Both the position numbers and the translations under genes were made by a program. DNA of 64,000 nucleotides from Kitasatospora sp. NBC_01266 (GTDB lineage: Bacteria > Actinomycetota > Actinomycetes > Streptomycetales > Streptomycetaceae): assembly GCF_036242395.1 (NCBI RefSeq), contig NZ_CP108458.1:1550001-1614000 (forward strand). The letters are read 5' to 3'. The notes beneath the pieces were generated by a model. That model was given only the letters and a program-made list of their open reading frames with translations, was not told where the DNA came from and ran no database searches. Shown here in pieces: positions 27,753 through 35,930 of the stretch (the stretch's first letter is position 1; each line of letters starts with the position of its first letter).

Positions 27753-28350
27753 CTACCACTTTCCCTGCCACGGGCGGTGATTGCCGATATTGCCACCGCC
27801 GCGGCGGTGGTAGTGCACGACCTTCCAGCGCGACATGCCGCGGATCCGGTGGCTGTGGATGCGGAAGTTGTAGGCGTAAGGTCGGTGATGGTGTAACCGC
27901 CGGGCAGGCCCTGGGAGATGACGTCCCCGTCGGCGTCGTAGCCGACCTTGGTGGTCAGCGCGAGGCCGCCGGCGTCCTTGATCTGCTGGGTGGCCACGCC
28001 GAGCGTCCAGTCGAAGACGCTCCGGTCGGTGCGGGTCTCGACGAACAGCTCCGGCCAGGAGCGCAACCAGCCGTCCGAGACGGTGCTGGTGACCTGGTCC
28101 TTCACCTTGGCGGAGCCGTCGGTCGGCCGGCCCTCGTCATAGCTCCTGGCGACGTGGGTGCGGGAGACCACCTGGGTGCCGGCCTTGGCCACCGGGGTGC
28201 TGCCCGCCACGGCGTCGGCCGCCAGGGTCACCCGGTGCAGCGGGCCGTAGGAGTCGGTCTCGCGCTGCCCGTCGGCGCTGTAGACGGTGCTCTGCGAGAG
28301 CAGTTGGGCCCGCTCACCGGAGACGGGGCCGTTCAGCCCGCCACAGAGGC
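27753..28350 (-). pseudogene. Rhs/YD-repeat protein remnant with toxin tip, frameshifted
   Basis: The frame read leftward from about 28340 gives NGPVSGERAQLLSQSTVYSADGQRE, then THVARSYDEGRPTDGSAKVKDQVT and KVGYDADGDVISQGLPGGYTITDL, an Rhs-type beta-propeller/YD sequence. Near 27880 a frameshift moves the reading to YNFRIHSHRIRGMSRW... and NIGNHRPWQGKW, ending in TAG at 27753-27755. That compact His/Trp/Arg-rich end resembles the variable C-terminal toxin tip of polymorphic toxins. The N-terminal 1000 or more residues of a normal Rhs protein are missing; the terpene synthase gene lies there instead. This is a decayed fragment, exact left boundary uncertain. Confidence 0.7.
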
Positions 28351-28370
28351 CACCGGCGGGGCCACCGGCA

Positions 28371-29504
28371 TCACGGCGAAGTGGCGTACCGGGTACCGAC
28401 GTTGCCCACGTGCCATTCGTGGTTGCCGCTGACCCAGTTCGCCAAACCGGTCATGAACCGACCGACGACGGGATCGACCGCGAGAGCCGCCGCCTGCTCC
28501 TCGAACTGGTGCATGAGCTCGTTGTGGACCTCGATCGCCTTGTCGAAGGCCTCGTGGATGGAGCACCCCTCCTCGGCCGCGATCACCGTGGGCAGGCTGT
28601 AGTGGAAGCGCTCGCTCGCCTGCTCCTTGCGCAGCGAGTAGAGGTCGTTGCAGATGGTCGCCGCGTTGGAGGAGAGCGCGACGGCTCGCTGGACACCCGG
28701 GTCCGCGAACAGGTGCGCGGGAAGCTCGTAGCCGCCGACGCTGTCCGTGATCGTCAGGCACGGACGGAAGTTGTTGAACTGCCGCTGCACCAGGTACTCC
28801 CAGACCGCCGGCGTGCGTTCCTGGGCGATGCAGTCGCCCTCGGCGTTGTAGCCGAGGTAGAGGTTGGCGATGTCGTGCCGGTAGCGGTGCGCCTGTGCCG
28901 GGGTGGCCAGCTGGTGGAAGTAGCCCATCGCCGACCACATCGCGCGCAGGGCGGGATGGGCGGCCAGCGCGGCCCGCCAGTCCGCCTCGTAGCGGGGCGT
29001 GTTGTGCGCGGGGTCGATCGCGGACTGGGCGACGACCAGGGCGGCGCCACGCCGGTCCGCGGTACCGCCGTACTCGGCCTCGCAGAGGTAGTCGTCAACG
29101 GCGTTCTCGGCGATCAGCAGCCGGGCGGCGGCCATCAGGTGGTCGATACCGGGCGCGTCCGGGTGGCAGAGGACCACCGACCGGCCGGCGTCGAAGCCGA
29201 GCAGGGCCGCGCGCAGGTCGGCGTCGGGGTACAGGTTCACCTCCCGCTCCGCCCAGTCGACGATCCGGGCGTTGACCTCGTCCGCCAGCACCCGGTCGTC
29301 GCGTACGGCCGGCGGGCAGTACAGACCCTCGATCCCCCGCGACGGCTCCGCCTGGTCCGGCTGGTCCGCCTGGCTCGCCTGGCTCGGCGATTGCGCCGGG
29401 TCGGCGCGCGGACCCGCGGGGCGCGGCCGGGCCAAGCCGGTACCCAGCCCGTTCGGCCCGGACAGCAGCCCCTGCAACCGACTGACCGACCTGTCATCGA
29501 GCAT
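28371..29504 (-). CDS. Class I terpene synthase, 2-methylisoborneol synthase-like
   Basis: About 377 aa from ATG 29504, behind a G-rich ribosome-binding site; a TTG start 13 codons earlier is unlikely. A disordered Pro/Ala/Gln-rich N-terminus with GPNGLGTGLARP (about 17-28) leads to the cyclase fold. The metal motifs are VDDYLCE (Asp-rich) and NDLYSLRKE (NSE type), with GLYCPPAVRDD and VWEYLVQRQFNNFRPC matching bacterial 2-methylisoborneol synthases. The long N-terminus is also the region that loads such cyclases into Family 2 encapsulins in other species. No encapsulin or GPP C-methyltransferase gene is present nearby, so the product could be a different monoterpene or sesquiterpene. Confidence 0.88.
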   Translation of the reverse strand: MLDDRSVSRLQGLLSGPNGLGTGLARPRPAGPRADPAQSPSQASQADQPDQAEPSRGIEGLYCPPAVRDDRVLADEVNARIVDWAEREVNLYPDADLRAALLGFDAGRSVVLCHPDAPGIDHLMAAARLLIAENAVDDYLCEAEYGGTADRRGAALVVAQSAIDPAHNTPRYEADWRAALAAHPALRAMWSAMGYFHQLATPAQAHRYRHDIANLYLGYNAEGDCIAQERTPAVWEYLVQRQFNNFRPCLTITDSVGGYELPAHLFADPGVQRAVALSSNAATICNDLYSLRKEQASERFHYSLPTVIAAEEGCSIHEAFDKAIEVHNELMHQFEEQAAALAVDPVVGRFMTGLANWVSGNHEWHVGNVGTRYATSP

Positions 29505-30062
29505 GGCCGACCCCGCCCCCAGCAGCCTTTCGCGACACCTCAAGGTGCACCGAGCACGCCTTCATCCTCACTCCATTCCGCGCCGCAGCGCACAGACCCG
29601 CTTCGCCGGCCGACGGCTAGGAGCCTTCCTGGGCCCGCGACACAAAAACCCGACAGCGCCGAGAAGTTCGCGCATCCGGTCTCGAACGCCACCGCACGCG
29701 CCCCACGAAGACGCCATGCGCCGCTCCTCACCTCCGGACGGCGGCGCCGACCCGGAGGCCACCAATAAGCGCACCTTTGGAAGACGCAAAACTTTACTTT
29801 TCAACCTTTCATTTGATGCCAAATGGCCGGTTTGATCTACGAATCGCAGGTATGCAAGGCTGTGTCCTGGCCGGCAGTTACCGAGAGATAACCCGCCGTG
29901 CCCATCGCGTGCTGACGTCCTGAGGGAGTGACGGACGTCGCGCGCCGCAGCCGGGACGGCATGGAGGGCACGTCCGTGCCAGCCGTCCGGCGCCAGGCCC
30001 CGGTGTTCACCGGAAGGGCCTGCCGATCCGAACCCGATCCGAACCAGGGAATGTGGAGAACG
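29505..30062. other. 558-bp divergent intergenic region with an AT-rich core
   Basis: No gene seen. Between about 29760 and 29860 the DNA is much more AT-rich than anywhere around it, as expected for promoters of the terpene synthase (left) and the DapD-like gene (right). Inverted repeat CATTTG-ATGC-CAAATG at 29810-29825 is the best operator candidate. I could not assign -35/-10 boxes with confidence. Confidence 0.5.
29810..29825. promoter_or_regulatory. Operator-like inverted repeat CATTTG-ATGC-CAAATG
   Basis: A perfect 6-bp inverted repeat with 4-nt centre in the AT-rich core between the terpene synthase and the DapD-like gene; no adjacent regulator gene. Confidence 0.4.
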
Positions 30063-30905
30063 ATGCCCAAGCGCGGTGCCGATGTGGCGATCTTGCAGAG
30101 CGAGATCGAGGACCTCTGGGAGCGGCGGGACGACGTCTCGCTCCAGTCCGCCGAGGCGGTGGCCGCCGTCGACGCGGCGATCGACCTGCTGGACACCGGC
30201 CACGCGCGGGTGGCCGAACTCGTGGCCGGCGAGGTCGTGGTGCACGAGTGGCTGAAGAACGCGATCCTGCTGCTCTACAAGCAGGCCAAGCCCGCGAACT
30301 CGCAGTTCGGCCCGTTCGAGTGCGCCGACAAGATCCCGCTGAAGTCCGGGATCAGCTCCTCCGGCGTCCAGGTGTCGCCGGGTGCCGTGATCCGGCGGGG
30401 CAGCTACCAGGAGCCGGGCGCCGTGGTGATGCCGAGTCACATCGGCATCGGCTCCTACGTCGGCGAGGGCACCCTGGTGGACTCGTGGGTCGGCATCGGT
30501 TCGTGCGCCCAGATCGGCCGCAACGTCCACCTGTCGGGCGGGGTCGGCCTCGGCGGCATGATCGAGCCGCCGATGGCCCGGCCGGTGGTGATCGAGGACG
30601 ACGCCTTCATCGGCGCCCGGGCCATGGTCTACAGCGGTGCCCGGGTCGGCGAGGGCGCGCTGCTGGGGGCCGGTGCCCTGCTGACCGACACCATTCCGGT
30701 GATCGACGCCGCCACCGGCGAGGAACTGAGCCGGGGCGAGGTCCCGCCGTGGACGGTCGCCGTTCCCGGCAGCCGTCCGCGCGAGTTCGCCGGCGGCACC
30801 TTCGGCCTGCCCTGCCTGCTGGTGATCAAGCACCTGAAGAAGGGCGAGCGGCACGACAAGGCCAAGCTCAACGACGCGGTGCGGGCGCAGCCCCCCGTCC
30901 TGTGA
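30063..30905 (+). CDS. DapD-like N-succinyltransferase (short, E. coli type)
   Basis: About 280 aa from ATG 30063 with GGAGA close upstream; the frame extends to 29928 but that part is not coding-like. An N-terminal helical domain (LQSEIEDLWERRDDV, HEWLKNAILLLYK) precedes a left-handed beta-helix of hexapeptide repeats containing GSYVGEGTLVDSWVGIGSCA and NVHLSGGVGLGG. This is the tetrahydrodipicolinate N-succinyltransferase of the lysine/DAP pathway. It resembles the roughly 274-aa E. coli form rather than the longer actinobacterial form. With two biosynthetic genes directly downstream, a specialised-metabolite role using succinyl- or another acyl-CoA is more likely than housekeeping DAP synthesis. 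Confidence 0.85.
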   Translation: MPKRGADVAILQSEIEDLWERRDDVSLQSAEAVAAVDAAIDLLDTGHARVAELVAGEVVVHEWLKNAILLLYKQAKPANSQFGPFECADKIPLKSGISSSGVQVSPGAVIRRGSYQEPGAVVMPSHIGIGSYVGEGTLVDSWVGIGSCAQIGRNVHLSGGVGLGGMIEPPMARPVVIEDDAFIGARAMVYSGARVGEGALLGAGALLTDTIPVIDAATGEELSRGEVPPWTVAVPGSRPREFAGGTFGLPCLLVIKHLKKGERHDKAKLNDAVRAQPPVL

Positions 30906-31000
30906 CGCCGGGCCCCGCCGCCGACCCCGCCGCTCACCTCGCCACTCCCTCCGCCTCCCAGCAACCCGCCTCCCATCGACCCGTTCGAGGAACCCTCACC

Positions 31001-32209
31001 ATGTCTGCCACCGGTACCAACCCGGTTCTGAACCGTCACCCCGAGCTCAGGGAACTCCAGTCCCGGCTCCTGGACTTCCTGGACGCCCAACTGCCCGCAC
31101 CGGTGTGCGAGAGCGACCCCCGGCCCGACTGGCTCGGGCTGCGCGCACAGGCCGCCGCCGCCGGGCTCACCGGCATCGACGTCGCAACGACCGACGGGCC
31201 GGGCCGAGTTGCCCAGGGGCTGGCCATGTTCCTCGCGGGGCAACGGGATTGCGACGCGCGGGAGATCTTCAGCACCGGCCACGGCGCGATGCCGCTGCGC
31301 TACGGGTCGCCGGCGCTGGTCCGGCAGACGCGCGAACAGGTGGTGGTGGGCGGGAAGTTGGCGGGCGTCGCGGCGAGCGAGCCGCACTCCGGCTCGGACC
31401 TGCGGGGATTTCGGACCGTCCTGGTCGACCACGGTGACCACTTCGTGCTGTCGGGCTCCAAGGGGCTGCTCAGCAGGGTCGAAGAGGCGTACGGGTTCGT
31501 CGTGTTCTGCAAGCTCGTCGACCGGCAGCAGGTCGGCGCGGTCGACCTGCGTGAGGTACCGCTGTCCGCGGTGTGGGTGCCGATGGACACCAAGGGCGTG
31601 CTGACCGAGACCACCGACCCGCTGGGGATGCGGGGTTGGAGCTTCGGGCACCTGCACTTCGTCGACACCCGGCTGGACAAGGACCTGCTGCTCGGCGAGC
31701 CCGGCGACGGCCGCCGGATCTTCGACGCGCACTTCTCCGCCTGGCGGTTGATGATGTCCCTGGTCTGCCTCGGCGCCGCCACCGCGGCGATCCAGGAGTC
31801 GGCGGCTCGCACCCGCCGGCGCAGCGTGGGCCGGCTGCCACTGGCCGCCATCCCCTCGGTGGCCGCCCGCCTGGGCACCTGCGCGGCCGAGGTCGAGGCC
31901 GCAACCGCCTGGTGCTTCTCGCTGCTGGAGCGGATCGACCAGGGCGACCTCGACGTCGCCGCCTGCTCGGCCGCCAAGGCGCTGGCCACCGACGCCGCCT
32001 ACCGGGCCGTGGACCTCGCCCTCCAACTGCACGGCAGCGAGGGGTACACCCGGCACACCCCGATGGAGAAGCGACTGCGGGACATCCGCGGACTGCGGAT
32101 CGCCGACGGCCCCAACGACACGCTCTACAGCGTGCTGGCCCACTCCCTGCTGACCGAGCAGCACCAGGACCGGCCGACCCCGGACGCCCAACTCCTCACC
32201 CACCACTGA
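31001..32209 (+). CDS. Acyl-CoA dehydrogenase-family protein
   Basis: About 402 aa from ATG 31001, with GAGGAA about 9 nt upstream. AASEPHSGSDLRGFRT matches the FAD/substrate segment of the family, and ALQLHGSEGYTRHTPMEKRLRDIRGLRIADGPND matches the C-terminal helical domain. The catalytic base is not obvious. Relatives in biosynthetic clusters desaturate or oxidise acyl groups tethered to CoA or carrier proteins. It lies 95 nt after the DapD-like gene and 33 nt before an AMP ligase, probably one operon. Confidence 0.85.
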   Translation: MSATGTNPVLNRHPELRELQSRLLDFLDAQLPAPVCESDPRPDWLGLRAQAAAAGLTGIDVATTDGPGRVAQGLAMFLAGQRDCDAREIFSTGHGAMPLRYGSPALVRQTREQVVVGGKLAGVAASEPHSGSDLRGFRTVLVDHGDHFVLSGSKGLLSRVEEAYGFVVFCKLVDRQQVGAVDLREVPLSAVWVPMDTKGVLTETTDPLGMRGWSFGHLHFVDTRLDKDLLLGEPGDGRRIFDAHFSAWRLMMSLVCLGAATAAIQESAARTRRRSVGRLPLAAIPSVAARLGTCAAEVEAATAWCFSLLERIDQGDLDVAACSAAKALATDAAYRAVDLALQLHGSEGYTRHTPMEKRLRDIRGLRIADGPNDTLYSVLAHSLLTEQHQDRPTPDAQLLTHH

Positions 32210-32242
32210 CCACTGACCACTGACAGAGGCGACGAAGCGCAG

Positions 32243-33829
32243 ATGCCCGCCACCACGACCACGACCACGCCCCCACCACCGCCCTTCCGAACCGAAGTGG
32301 CCCAGATCCTCGACGTCCTGGGCACCCACCCCGACCGTACCGCCCTGGTCCACCACGACCGCCGCGTCACCGCCGGTGAACTGCTCGGCCTCACCCACCG
32401 GTTGGCCCGCGCGATGCACAACCGGGGCATCGGGCGCGGCCAGACCGTCACGCTGCTGAGCGGCAACCTGCCGGAGGCCATTGCCGCGCGCTACGCGGCC
32501 AACCTGCTCGGCTGCCGCGTCAACCAGCTCTACAACAAGCTGCCGGTCGACACCCAGGCCACCATGGTCCGGGACGTCGAGACGCGCGTGCTGATCGTCG
32601 ATCCCCGCCATGCGGACCGGGCCGCCGGGATCACGGAGCGGGTCCCGGTCGAGGCCGTCCTGGTGCTCGGCCCCATCGACTCGGGCCCCGCCGGACTGGG
32701 CTCCACCGGACTGGGCGCGGACCTGCTGGCGCTGGCCGAGGAGCAGTCGGCCGACCCGTTCCCCTGCCTGGCCCGGCCGCAGGACGTGCGCACCATCCGG
32801 CACTCCGGCGGGACCACCGGCCACTCCAAGGGGATCTGCGTCGGCTACGGGCAGGTCCGCAGGTTCGGCCCCGACCTGCCCGACGCCCCGCCGGAGCAGC
32901 TGCGCCTGCTGGTGTGCACCACCATCGCCCACGCCGCCGGCCAGCTGACCGACAAGATGCTGCGGGCCGGCGGCAGCGCGCTGCTGCTGGACGACTTCGA
33001 TCCGGCCACCGTGCTCGCCACGATCGAGCGGGAACGCATCACCGACGTGTTCCTGATGCCGCCGCTGCTCTACCAGCTGATGGACCACCCGCGGGCGGAC
33101 CGCACCGACACCTCCAGCCTGCGCCGCCTCACCTACGGCGGCTGCCAGGCCTCCCCGGCCCGGCTCACCGACGCGATCCGCCGCTTCGGGCCGGTGCTGG
33201 TCCAGCTCTACGGCCAGCACGAGGCCGGCATCGTCAGCGTCCTGGACACCGCGGACCACGATCCGCGGCGCCCGGACCGGCTGCGGTCGGTGGGCCGGAT
33301 CGCGCCCGGCTACCAGGTGGCGATCCGCGACGAGGCCGGCCGCGACCTGCCCACCGGTGAGCGCGGCGAGGTCTGCGTGCGCTCCGAGAGCCTGATGCGG
33401 GGCTACTGGCAGCAGCCCGAGCTGACCGCCGCCGTGCTCAGGGACGGCTGGCTGCACACCGGCGACATCGGGTACCTGGACGGCGACGGCTATCTGACCA
33501 TCGTCGACCGGCTGAAGGACCTGATCAACACCGGCGGCGGCCACGTGTACACCTCCGAGCTGGAGGACCTGCTCAACTCCCACCCCGGGGTCCGGCAGAG
33601 CGCGGTCTTCGGCGTCCCGGACCCGAACCAGGTGGAGCGGGTGCACGCCGTGGTCGTCCCGGTGCCGGGCAGCCAGGTCGACGCCGGCGAACTGCGCGCC
33701 CTGGTACGGGCGCGGCGCGGCGCGCTGTACGAGCCGTCCTGCCTCACGTTCCGCGACGCACTGCCGCTGACCGACGCGGGCAAGCCGGACAAGAAGCTGC
33801 TGCGCCAGCAGGCCCGGCAGCTCGGCTGA
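32243..33829 (+). CDS. Class I adenylate-forming ligase (acyl/aryl-CoA synthetase-like)
   Basis: A 528-aa ANL enzyme. The P-loop is IRHSGGTTGHSKG (about 193-205), A5 is YGQHEAG, A7 is WLHTGDIGYLDGDGYLTIVDRLKDLI and the catalytic Lys lies in DAGKPDKKLL near the C-terminus. A Thr/Pro-rich N-terminal tag precedes the domain. It would activate a carboxylic acid as an adenylate for transfer to CoA or a carrier; no carrier gene is in this operon. Specificity is unknown. Confidence 0.88.
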   Translation: MPATTTTTTPPPPPFRTEVAQILDVLGTHPDRTALVHHDRRVTAGELLGLTHRLARAMHNRGIGRGQTVTLLSGNLPEAIAARYAANLLGCRVNQLYNKLPVDTQATMVRDVETRVLIVDPRHADRAAGITERVPVEAVLVLGPIDSGPAGLGSTGLGADLLALAEEQSADPFPCLARPQDVRTIRHSGGTTGHSKGICVGYGQVRRFGPDLPDAPPEQLRLLVCTTIAHAAGQLTDKMLRAGGSALLLDDFDPATVLATIERERITDVFLMPPLLYQLMDHPRADRTDTSSLRRLTYGGCQASPARLTDAIRRFGPVLVQLYGQHEAGIVSVLDTADHDPRRPDRLRSVGRIAPGYQVAIRDEAGRDLPTGERGEVCVRSESLMRGYWQQPELTAAVLRDGWLHTGDIGYLDGDGYLTIVDRLKDLINTGGGHVYTSELEDLLNSHPGVRQSAVFGVPDPNQVERVHAVVVPVPGSQVDAGELRALVRARRGALYEPSCLTFRDALPLTDAGKPDKKLLRQQARQLG

Positions 33830-33975
33830 GCCGACCTGGTCCTCCCCCTCGGCATCGGCGCATCGGCACCTCAGCAGCTCGGCGGCGCCGTGCCGTGGGC
33901 CCGCCATCGTGATCAACTGGACATAACCGGCGCCAGGGTCGCGGAGGTCGTCGGGTGACCGAGGAGGGCAGGCTC

Positions 33976-34509
33976 ATGAGTGACGAAGTGAGTGACGAGG
34001 CGGCGGCAGAGCGCGACACCTCCCCCGCAACGCTCGTCGACGGCTGGCAACAGGCCGCGGACCGGCACCTCTCCCCCATGCGGAAGTCGCTGATCGTGAC
34101 CTGGCTCGCGTTCGGCACGACGTTCGGCACCGTACGGGTGATCACCCACGGCATCCGCGGCGGCTGGCTGCCCTGGGGCAACATCTCCGCCGGCGGACGG
34201 CACCTGCACCACTACAACATCGGCATCGCGGCCCTGGCCGGGGTCGGCCTGGTCGCGGTACGCGGTGACCGGATCGCCGTCGGCCACCCCGTCGTGGCCG
34301 CGTCCTACGGCTGCGGCGCGGCGCTGATCGCCGACGAGTTCGCGCTGCTGCTCGACCTCCAGGACGTCTACTGGGCCAAGGAGGGCCGGGTCAGCGTCGA
34401 CGTCTCCGTCGGCATCCTGTCCGCACTGGGCGCCTACCTCGCGGCCGTACCCTTCTGGCACGAGCTGGTCCGCGTCACCCGCGACGCCGCCCTCCCGAGC
34501 CGCTCCTGA
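33976..34509 (+). CDS. Small integral membrane protein
   Basis: About 177 aa from ATG 33976, behind GAGGAGG; a GTG seven codons earlier is possible. The soluble N-terminal 40 residues are followed by about four hydrophobic segments. A conserved-looking ISAGGRHLHHYNIGIAAL motif with three histidines sits at a membrane border and might bind metal or haem. This type of protein is widespread and uncharacterised in Streptomyces. It converges on the MurG paralog with only 9 bp between. Confidence 0.75.
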   Translation: MSDEVSDEAAAERDTSPATLVDGWQQAADRHLSPMRKSLIVTWLAFGTTFGTVRVITHGIRGGWLPWGNISAGGRHLHHYNIGIAALAGVGLVAVRGDRIAVGHPVVAASYGCGAALIADEFALLLDLQDVYWAKEGRVSVDVSVGILSALGAYLAAVPFWHELVRVTRDAALPSRS

Positions 34510-34518
34510 CCCCGCCGC

Positions 34519-35724
34519 TCAGGCCGCCCGGCCGACCAGCCGCACGCCCGCAGCGGAGAGCAGGACGTCCACCAGCCGCTCCGCGGCATCCGGTCGGCCC
34601 TGCTCCCGGGCCCGCTGCGCGACCTGGTCGCGCACCGTCCGGTCCGCGAGCAGCGGCGCGAGCGCGTCCCGCAGGACCTGCGCGGTCGCCCGCCCCAGCA
34701 GCGCCACCGCGGCGCCGGACTGGTGCAGGTGCCGCGCGTTGTGCTCCTGCTCGCCGCCCGCCGACGTCGCCAGCGGGACGAGGACCGCTGCCTTCCCGAG
34801 CGCCGTCAGCTCGGCGATCGTCCCGGCACCGGAGCGCGAGACCACCACGTCGGCCAGCGCCAGGACGTCCGGCAGTTCGGCCTTCACGAACCCCGTCACC
34901 AGGTAGCGGCAGGCCAACCCGGGCGGCAGCGACACGGCCCCCTGCCGCAGCCCTTCTAGGTTCGCCGGGCCGCACTGGTGGATGACGTTGGCGCGCTCCA
35001 GCAGCCACGGCAGGCAGCCCGCAACCAGGTCGTTGATCTGCTGCGAGCCCTGCGCACCGCCCGTGACGTACACGGTCGGCAGCGACCGGTCGAAGCCGTC
35101 CAGGCCCAGCACCTCGATCGCGCCCTCGGCCCGGCCGGCCAGCAGCTGCGGCCGCACCGGGTTGCCCGTGACCACCGCCGTCCCGCGGGCCGCCTCCGGC
35201 AGGAACTCCAGCGTCGAGGCGGACGACACGGCGAAGCACGAAGCCGCCCGCGCCAGGCCCCGGTTCGCCAGCCCGAGCCGGACGGTCTGCTCGTGCACCA
35301 CCAGCGGCCGACGGCAGATCCGCGCCGCGAGGCCGACGGGCACCGCCACATAGCCCCCGGTGGCCAGGACCACCTCCGGGGCGAAGTCCGCGACGATGCT
35401 CCGTGCCTGCGCCACGCCCAGCGGCACCCGGCCCATGTCCTTCAGGTTCGCGGCGGACGCCATCTTCAGCGGATTGCCGCTGCGCCGGATCTTCCCGGTC
35501 GCCACGGCCCGGAACGGGATGTTCTCCTCGGCCGCGACCCGGGCCTCGAGTCCGTCGGAGGTGCCGACCCACAGCACCTCCAACCGCCGGCCCGCAGCCG
35601 CCAGACGCCGCTCCAACGCGCGTACGGCGGTGAGCGCCGGGTACGTGTGGCCGCCCGTCCCGCCGCCGGTGACGACCAACCGGAACGGCGGCTGTCCGAC
35701 TCCGCCGACACCGTCACTGTTCAC
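34519..35724 (-). CDS. MurG-like UDP-GlcNAc glycosyltransferase paralog
   Basis: About 401 aa from GTG 35724, with GGGAG 6 nt upstream. GT-B fold signatures of MurG are present: TGGGTGGHTYPAL (lipid/UDP loop), VVHEQTVRLGLANRGLA, TGGAQGSQQIND and SRSGAGTIAEL. MurG adds GlcNAc to lipid I on the inner membrane face. The housekeeping gene lies in the division/cell-wall cluster, and none of those genes is here. HEQT replaces the more usual HEQN. This is therefore a second, accessory copy that may alter cell-wall precursors, protect the host from a wall-targeting product or glycosylate a metabolite. Confidence 0.87.
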   Translation of the reverse strand: MNSDGVGGVGQPPFRLVVTGGGTGGHTYPALTAVRALERRLAAAGRRLEVLWVGTSDGLEARVAAEENIPFRAVATGKIRRSGNPLKMASAANLKDMGRVPLGVAQARSIVADFAPEVVLATGGYVAVPVGLAARICRRPLVVHEQTVRLGLANRGLARAASCFAVSSASTLEFLPEAARGTAVVTGNPVRPQLLAGRAEGAIEVLGLDGFDRSLPTVYVTGGAQGSQQINDLVAGCLPWLLERANVIHQCGPANLEGLRQGAVSLPPGLACRYLVTGFVKAELPDVLALADVVVSRSGAGTIAELTALGKAAVLVPLATSAGGEQEHNARHLHQSGAAVALLGRATAQVLRDALAPLLADRTVRDQVAQRAREQGRPDAAERLVDVLLSAAGVRLVGRAA

Positions 35725-35891
35725 CAGGAACTCCCACTCTCGCGGACGCTGAACCAACTGCCACACCGACGTGGCACGTTGGGCAGCAAACGAGTCTCCT
35801 CCACAACACCCCGGCGCGGCGGCCGGACACGCCAGGAACGGTTCGGCGCGGTGAGCGGGCAGGCGGCCGACTGGAACAGGAAAAAGGGCCA

Positions 35892-35923
35892 CGGTAGCGG
35901 CGTCCGGCCGGACGCCGCTACCG
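35892..35923. terminator. 16-bp palindrome after the hydrolase gene
   Basis: CGGTAGCGGCGTCCGG (35892-35907) is followed directly by its reverse complement (35908-35923), 7 nt past the leftward hydrolase stop codon. Confidence 0.8.
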
Positions 35924-35930
35924 CTCACCT

